Shown here piece after piece: positions 5,634 through 8,611 of a stretch of DNA of 8,611 nucleotides. Source of the stretch: CAYJXJ01 sp964374095. GTDB lineage: Bacteria; Elusimicrobiota; Elusimicrobia; UBA1565; UBA9628. The position numbers were made by a program, and so were the translations under genes. How positions within the stretch are numbered: the first letter of the stretch is position 1; every line of letters begins with the position of its first letter. The notes below the pieces were generated by a model. The model was not told the DNA's origin and searched no databases. It was given only the letters and a program-made list of their open reading frames with translations. The DNA is taken from assembly GCA_964374095.1 (NCBI GenBank), contig CAYJXJ010000191.1, positions 1-8,611 of the forward strand, given 5' to 3'.

Positions 5634-6344
5634 TTATCGGTCTTTTTCCGGAGCCGGCACGGTCCGCGCGGCGATGAAAACGTACCCGAAGTTCTTCACG
5701 TTGGTAATGCGGGTCGACACGTCGCCCGGCAGAACCTTGCGCAGCCGGTTGAGCATGACGTCGAGGGCCCGGGAGTTCCCGGGGTCCTCGGCCCCCTCCA
5801 CCAGCCGGAAGAGGTCGGCCCGGCTGACGGGCTGGGGCGCGCGCTCGATGAGAACGTGCAGCAGCGTGAACATCTTCGGGGAGAGGGTCGCCGCGAGCTC
5901 GCCGCGCAGGAAAATCTGCCGCTCGCGGGATCGCAGGGTGATGTCTTCCCGGACCAGCAGCCCCTCTTCCTTTTCGAGGCGGCGGAAAACCGCCTCCAGC
6001 GTCGCCAGGAGCTCATGGGGCTTCTCGGACTTGCCCACGAAATAATCCGCCCCGCTCTGAAGTCCAAGAACCTTCTCGTTCTTGTGGGCGGTCAGGAGCA
6101 CCACCGGCACCCGGGAGAGCGCCGGCATGGCCCTCAGCTTGGCGCAGACCTCCAGGCCGCTCTGATCCGGGAGCACCAGGTCCAGGACGATGCAATCCGG
6201 AGGGACCTGCACGGCCATCTCGAGGGCCTTGGCGCCGGTCAGGGCGTACTCGACGTTTTTGTAGCCGGCCATCTCGAACCAGACCTTCAGGAGCTCGACC
6301 CAGGCCGGTTCGTCGTCCACCACGAGAATGCGGCGGCTGGTCAT
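5634..6344 (-). CDS. OmpR/PhoB-family response regulator, orphan
   Basis: This is a 236-residue cytoplasmic two-component regulator. The receiver domain (4-118) has the acidic pair Asp10/Asp11, phospho-acceptor Asp55 in VLDLVLPD, Thr85 in LLTA and Lys105 in YFVGKSEKP, so it should be phosphorylatable. A winged-helix DNA-binding domain (about 140-223) follows, with the recognition helix near SRALDVMLNRLRKVL and the wing near ITNVKNFGYVF. The ATG at 6344 begins directly with the receiver strand RRILVVDD. No clear Shine-Dalgarno precedes it, but TTTAATAT lies 7-14 bases upstream and resembles a -10 box, so a nearly leaderless transcript is possible. No histidine kinase is adjacent, so the partner must be elsewhere. 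It sits between the caspase and FlgO-like genes and could regulate either. The large dyads in both flanking spacers are possible binding sites. Confidence 0.96.
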   Translation of the reverse strand: MTSRRILVVDDEPAWVELLKVWFEMAGYKNVEYALTGAKALEMAVQVPPDCIVLDLVLPDQSGLEVCAKLRAMPALSRVPVVLLTAHKNEKVLGLQSGADYFVGKSEKPHELLATLEAVFRRLEKEEGLLVREDITLRSRERQIFLRGELAATLSPKMFTLLHVLIERAPQPVSRADLFRLVEGAEDPGNSRALDVMLNRLRKVLPGDVSTRITNVKNFGYVFIAARTVPAPEKDR

Positions 6345-6418
6345 CGCGTCATATTAAAGCTATTTCTGCGGCCCTCGCGCACCAAGGCGGCAACGACAGC
6401 ATCGGTTTGAAGCCATCC

Positions 6419-6519
6419 CGCGGGGACTCCCTTACTGGGGCAACTCCGGAGCCACGTCGTCGGACAGGTCATCGTCGAACTGTCCCCGGGGACAGTCGGG
6501 CGTGCCTGGAGTCCCCGCG
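6419..6519. repeat. 101-bp nested inverted-repeat element (REPIN- or MITE-like)
   Basis: Perfect 12-bp terminal inverted repeats CGCGGGGACTCC (6419-6430) and GGAGTCCCCGCG (6508-6519) bound a 101-bp unit. Inside is an 18-bp perfect palindrome ACTGTCCCCGGGGACAGT (6479-6496) and an 8-bp palindrome CTCCGGAG (6444-6451). GGACAG near 6463 can also pair with CTGTCC at 6480-6485, competing with the palindrome. The GGGGAC/GTCCCC core recurs in all the arms. The size and architecture suit a REP doublet or a miniature element. No target-site duplication or transposase gene is visible here, so the mobile origin is inference. Confidence 0.45.
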
Positions 6520-6524
6520 ACGAG

Positions 6525-6583
6525 GAATAAGTGGCATAGGTGCGCCGGGCCAGTTCGATTCATGGAAATTCCAGCACTTATTC
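6525..6583. repeat. 9-bp inverted repeat overlapping the caspase stop codon
   Basis: GAATAAGTG (6525-6533) and CACTTATTC (6575-6583) are exact inverse complements separated by 41 bases. The second arm overlaps the TGA of the caspase gene (6582-6584). A distant stem of this size could cap the 3' end of the transcript. There is no T-tract, so it is not a standard intrinsic terminator. Confidence 0.35.
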
Positions 6584-8611
6584 AACGCAGGCGGATCCAC
6601 TCCCTGGCGTTTGCCGCCGGCCGTCCGCCCGGCGGCCAGAGGCTCGGGGTCTGCTCCACGTGCCGCAGGCGCGCCTGCCGCTCCACGTTGGGCTTGATAT
6701 AGGCGAAGATCTCGGCCGTCGTCACCCGGCCGTCTTTGTCGGAATCGGCCCCGCCCCGCAGGCCTTTGAGGAGGAAGTACGTTAGGAGACCGTGCCGGGC
6801 TTGCGGATAGTCGATGCTGATCTGGCCGCCCGAAGCCGCCGAAACGATCACGAGCCTATCGCCGCCGCCGTATGCGGCGGACTTGACGGCCAGGGGCCTG
6901 GCCCCCTTGGCGACGACGGACCTTCCCCCCGCTCCCGAGAAGCAGGAGTCGAGCACCAGCGTCACCTCGGCGGCCTTGAGGCTGGAGAGGGTCTTGATGA
7001 GACTCCTGAGGGGATAGGCCTTGGTCTGGAGGTAGGAAGGATCGCCCTCGTAAGGGACGAGGTAGCCGTCCCCGCTTGCGGGCTCAGGAGATCCGTGCCC
7101 GGCGAAATAGACGAAGACCCGGCTCTTGGGCGTGACGCGGTCCTCCAGCCACGGGCCCAGAAAGACGGCCATATCCGTCAGCGTCGCCCGCTCATTGAGG
7201 AGGGCCACGACGTTGAGCGGGTCGAATCCCATGGATTGCGTGAGGTAGGCGCGCAGGACCTCGGCGTCCCGCCGCGCGTGCTCCACCGCGGGAAGGTCGC
7301 GGTAATTCTCGATGCCGACGACCACGGCATAGGCGTCGGGATCGCGCGCCCCCGGGGTCTTGGGCGGCGAATCCACGTCTTCCGGCGCGGCGGGCTGGGC
7401 CCCTTCCGCGCCGAAGGCGTCGGGCGGCCCCGCCGCCGGCGGCCGTCCCGAGGCGCCCACGGTCAGGCCGAGGGAAATCTCCGGGCCCGTGCCGCGGCCG
7501 TCGAACAGCACCACGCCCGCCGGCAAAAGCGCGGAACCCCGGTAGCGGCGGTTGATGAAGAGCTCGAAACGCGCCTCGGCCGACCGGCCGGGCCTGATAT
7601 CGCCGAGCACGACCGTGCTTTCGGCGGCCGGAAAGACATCGCGGCCGGTCCTGAGCTCGATGCGCGCGCCGCGGGCCGGGCCGGTCCCGGCGTTGCGCAC
7701 CCGCAATCCCACGGTCGCGGCTTGGCCGGGACGCAGCACGCCCGGGCCGACGAGCGCGACGTCCGAAAGCTCGAGCCTCGGCGCCCGGTAAGGCCGGGTT
7801 TCGAAGACGACGGCCACGGGTTCGGAGTCGAAGCCGTTGGCCTCGCGGACCTGAAGCTTGACGCGGACCCGCTGCGTGGGCGACGCATCGGCCGCGGCCA
7901 GCGGGATGCTCTTTGAGACCTCGTGACCGGGCGCGATATCTCCGAGCTTCGGCGTGAACCCCAGGATCGCCATCCCCCTGACATTTCCCTCGATTTGCGC
8001 CGAGAGCGTCGTTGCGTAGGCCGGTCCAACCCCGGAATTCATGATCGAAACCTCCAAGGAGCCGGTTTCCCCTCCATCGAGAACATCGTTTCCCGAAGGC
8101 TCTCGAAACGCCAAGCGCAGCGTCAGACGGGGGGGGCCCTGGGGCCTCGGAACTCCCCGCCCGACCGGAGGCGCCACCCACCCGCCGGGAGCAGCCCCTC
8201 CGGCCGGCGGCGAGCCGAAGGAAATGCCGTCCACGGAATGGACCACGATGCGGGCCACCTTCCATTCCCACCCCTCCCTCTCGAGATAAAAATCCAAATC
8301 AAATTCACGGCCCGTCCCGACCTCCTTGAACACGGCGCAGGCGATCGCTTCCCGATGGGAGATCACGCGGCGGCGAAGGCCGGGATTCAACAGCCGCAGC
8401 CGATGCAGCCCCCCCGGCTCGCGCGCCAGGAAGTCGCCCCCCGCGGCCGCGGCGCGCGCCCCGACGAATTCGGCGACGGTCTGGGCGACGCTGGCGGCAT
8501 CATCCGGCGGGGCTTCCCGCTCCGGGGCCGCGCCGGAGGCGGTGGCGGGCGGCGCGGCGAACCACTGCCCGGCGTAGGGCTCGTAGCGCGGGGGCGCGGG
8601 CCCCGCCGCGA
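6582..8611 (-). CDS. Caspase-family (C14) protein with CARDB-like domains, 5' partial
   Basis: The frame stays open to the right edge, so the start and any signal peptide are missing; 675 residues are visible, numbered from the edge. A Pro/Ala-rich linker (1-33) leads into an NTF2/SnoaL-like region (about 35-127) ending REGWEWKVARIVVHSVDG. Two beta-sandwich modules of CARDB or adhesin type follow (about 162-273, with NDVLDGGE, and 277-387), then a Pro-rich linker. The caspase/metacaspase domain (about 424-675) begins AYAVVVGIENYRDLP. It has catalytic His505 in YFAGHGS (codon 7095-7097) and Cys556 in LVLDSCFSG (codon 6942-6944). Near the end DSDKDGRVTTAE (622-633) is a textbook 12-residue EF-hand loop, suggesting calcium-dependent activity. 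CARDB-like modules usually occur on exported or surface proteins, so an extracytoplasmic location is likely but unproven. The substrate is unknown; the Asp before Ser-Cys resembles metacaspases, which favour Arg/Lys sites. Confidence 0.94.
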   Translation of the reverse strand, partial: AAGPAPPRYEPYAGQWFAAPPATASGAAPEREAPPDDAASVAQTVAEFVGARAAAAGGDFLAREPGGLHRLRLLNPGLRRRVISHREAIACAVFKEVGTGREFDLDFYLEREGWEWKVARIVVHSVDGISFGSPPAGGAAPGGWVAPPVGRGVPRPQGPPRLTLRLAFREPSGNDVLDGGETGSLEVSIMNSGVGPAYATTLSAQIEGNVRGMAILGFTPKLGDIAPGHEVSKSIPLAAADASPTQRVRVKLQVREANGFDSEPVAVVFETRPYRAPRLELSDVALVGPGVLRPGQAATVGLRVRNAGTGPARGARIELRTGRDVFPAAESTVVLGDIRPGRSAEARFELFINRRYRGSALLPAGVVLFDGRGTGPEISLGLTVGASGRPPAAGPPDAFGAEGAQPAAPEDVDSPPKTPGARDPDAYAVVVGIENYRDLPAVEHARRDAEVLRAYLTQSMGFDPLNVVALLNERATLTDMAVFLGPWLEDRVTPKSRVFVYFAGHGSPEPASGDGYLVPYEGDPSYLQTKAYPLRSLIKTLSSLKAAEVTLVLDSCFSGAGGRSVVAKGARPLAVKSAAYGGGDRLVIVSAASGGQISIDYPQARHGLLTYFLLKGLRGGADSDKDGRVTTAEIFAYIKPNVERQARLRHVEQTPSLWPPGGRPAANAREWIRLR

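Noticed and set aside
6345..6385. Complete sigma70 promoter before the response regulator
   Set aside because: TTTAATAT resembles a -10 box, but no -35 box lies at 15-19 bases. TTGGTG is 21 bases away.
5607..6410. Plus-strand open frame covering the whole response regulator gene
   Set aside because: The regulator on the opposite strand has all expected residues. The plus-strand protein has no domain signature.
6792..7916. Plus-strand open frame (374 codons) opposite the caspase gene
   Set aside because: It is rich in Arg, Gly, His and Pro with no recognisable fold, while the minus strand carries clear caspase motifs. Treated as an antisense shadow.

Overview
The window is GC-rich bacterial DNA with compact coding. 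All six large genes lie on the minus strand, and each gene block is separated from the next by 180-380 bases of palindrome-rich spacer. The organism cannot be fixed from sequence alone. The mix of an exported caspase with CARDB-like modules, a FlgO/CsgG-type lipoprotein-like protein, an orphan OmpR-type regulator and high GC suits an environmental Gram-negative lineage. Elusimicrobiota or a deltaproteobacterial-like group is my weak guess.

Layout in transcription order (right to left). (1) A caspase-family (peptidase C14) protein runs off the right edge (6582 to beyond 8611). It carries an NTF2-like region, two beta-sandwich CARDB-like modules and a C-terminal caspase domain with an intact His/Cys dyad and an EF-hand-like loop. 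(2) A 237-nt spacer holds a 101-bp element with 12-bp terminal inverted repeats and an 18-bp perfect palindrome. (3) An orphan OmpR/PhoB-type response regulator follows (5634-6344). (4) A 380-nt gene-free stretch holds a good sigma70-like promoter and four hairpins packed end to end, two of whose arms can swap partners. (5) An exported FlgO-like protein with an unrecognised helical C-terminal domain (4366-5253). (6) A possible 45-residue membrane or secreted small protein (4174-4311). (7) A metal-dependent amidohydrolase (3159-4112), translationally coupled by a 4-base overlap to (8) a multipass DUF418/YeiB-like acyltransferase-type membrane protein (2074-3162). (9) An exported trypsin/HtrA-fold protein (238-1800) whose catalytic His and Ser are both replaced, followed by a hairpin plus T-tract terminator. 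The left 200 bases show no gene.

Two signals deserve most attention. One is the pseudoprotease, with Arg and Ala at the His and Ser positions, a six-cysteine cluster and no PDZ domain. The other is the structured leader of the FlgO-like gene, which looks able to fold in two mutually exclusive ways. As inference only, the caspase, FlgO-like protein, response regulator and pseudoprotease could belong to one envelope-associated stress or signalling system. The amidohydrolase/acyltransferase pair looks like a separate metabolic operon.
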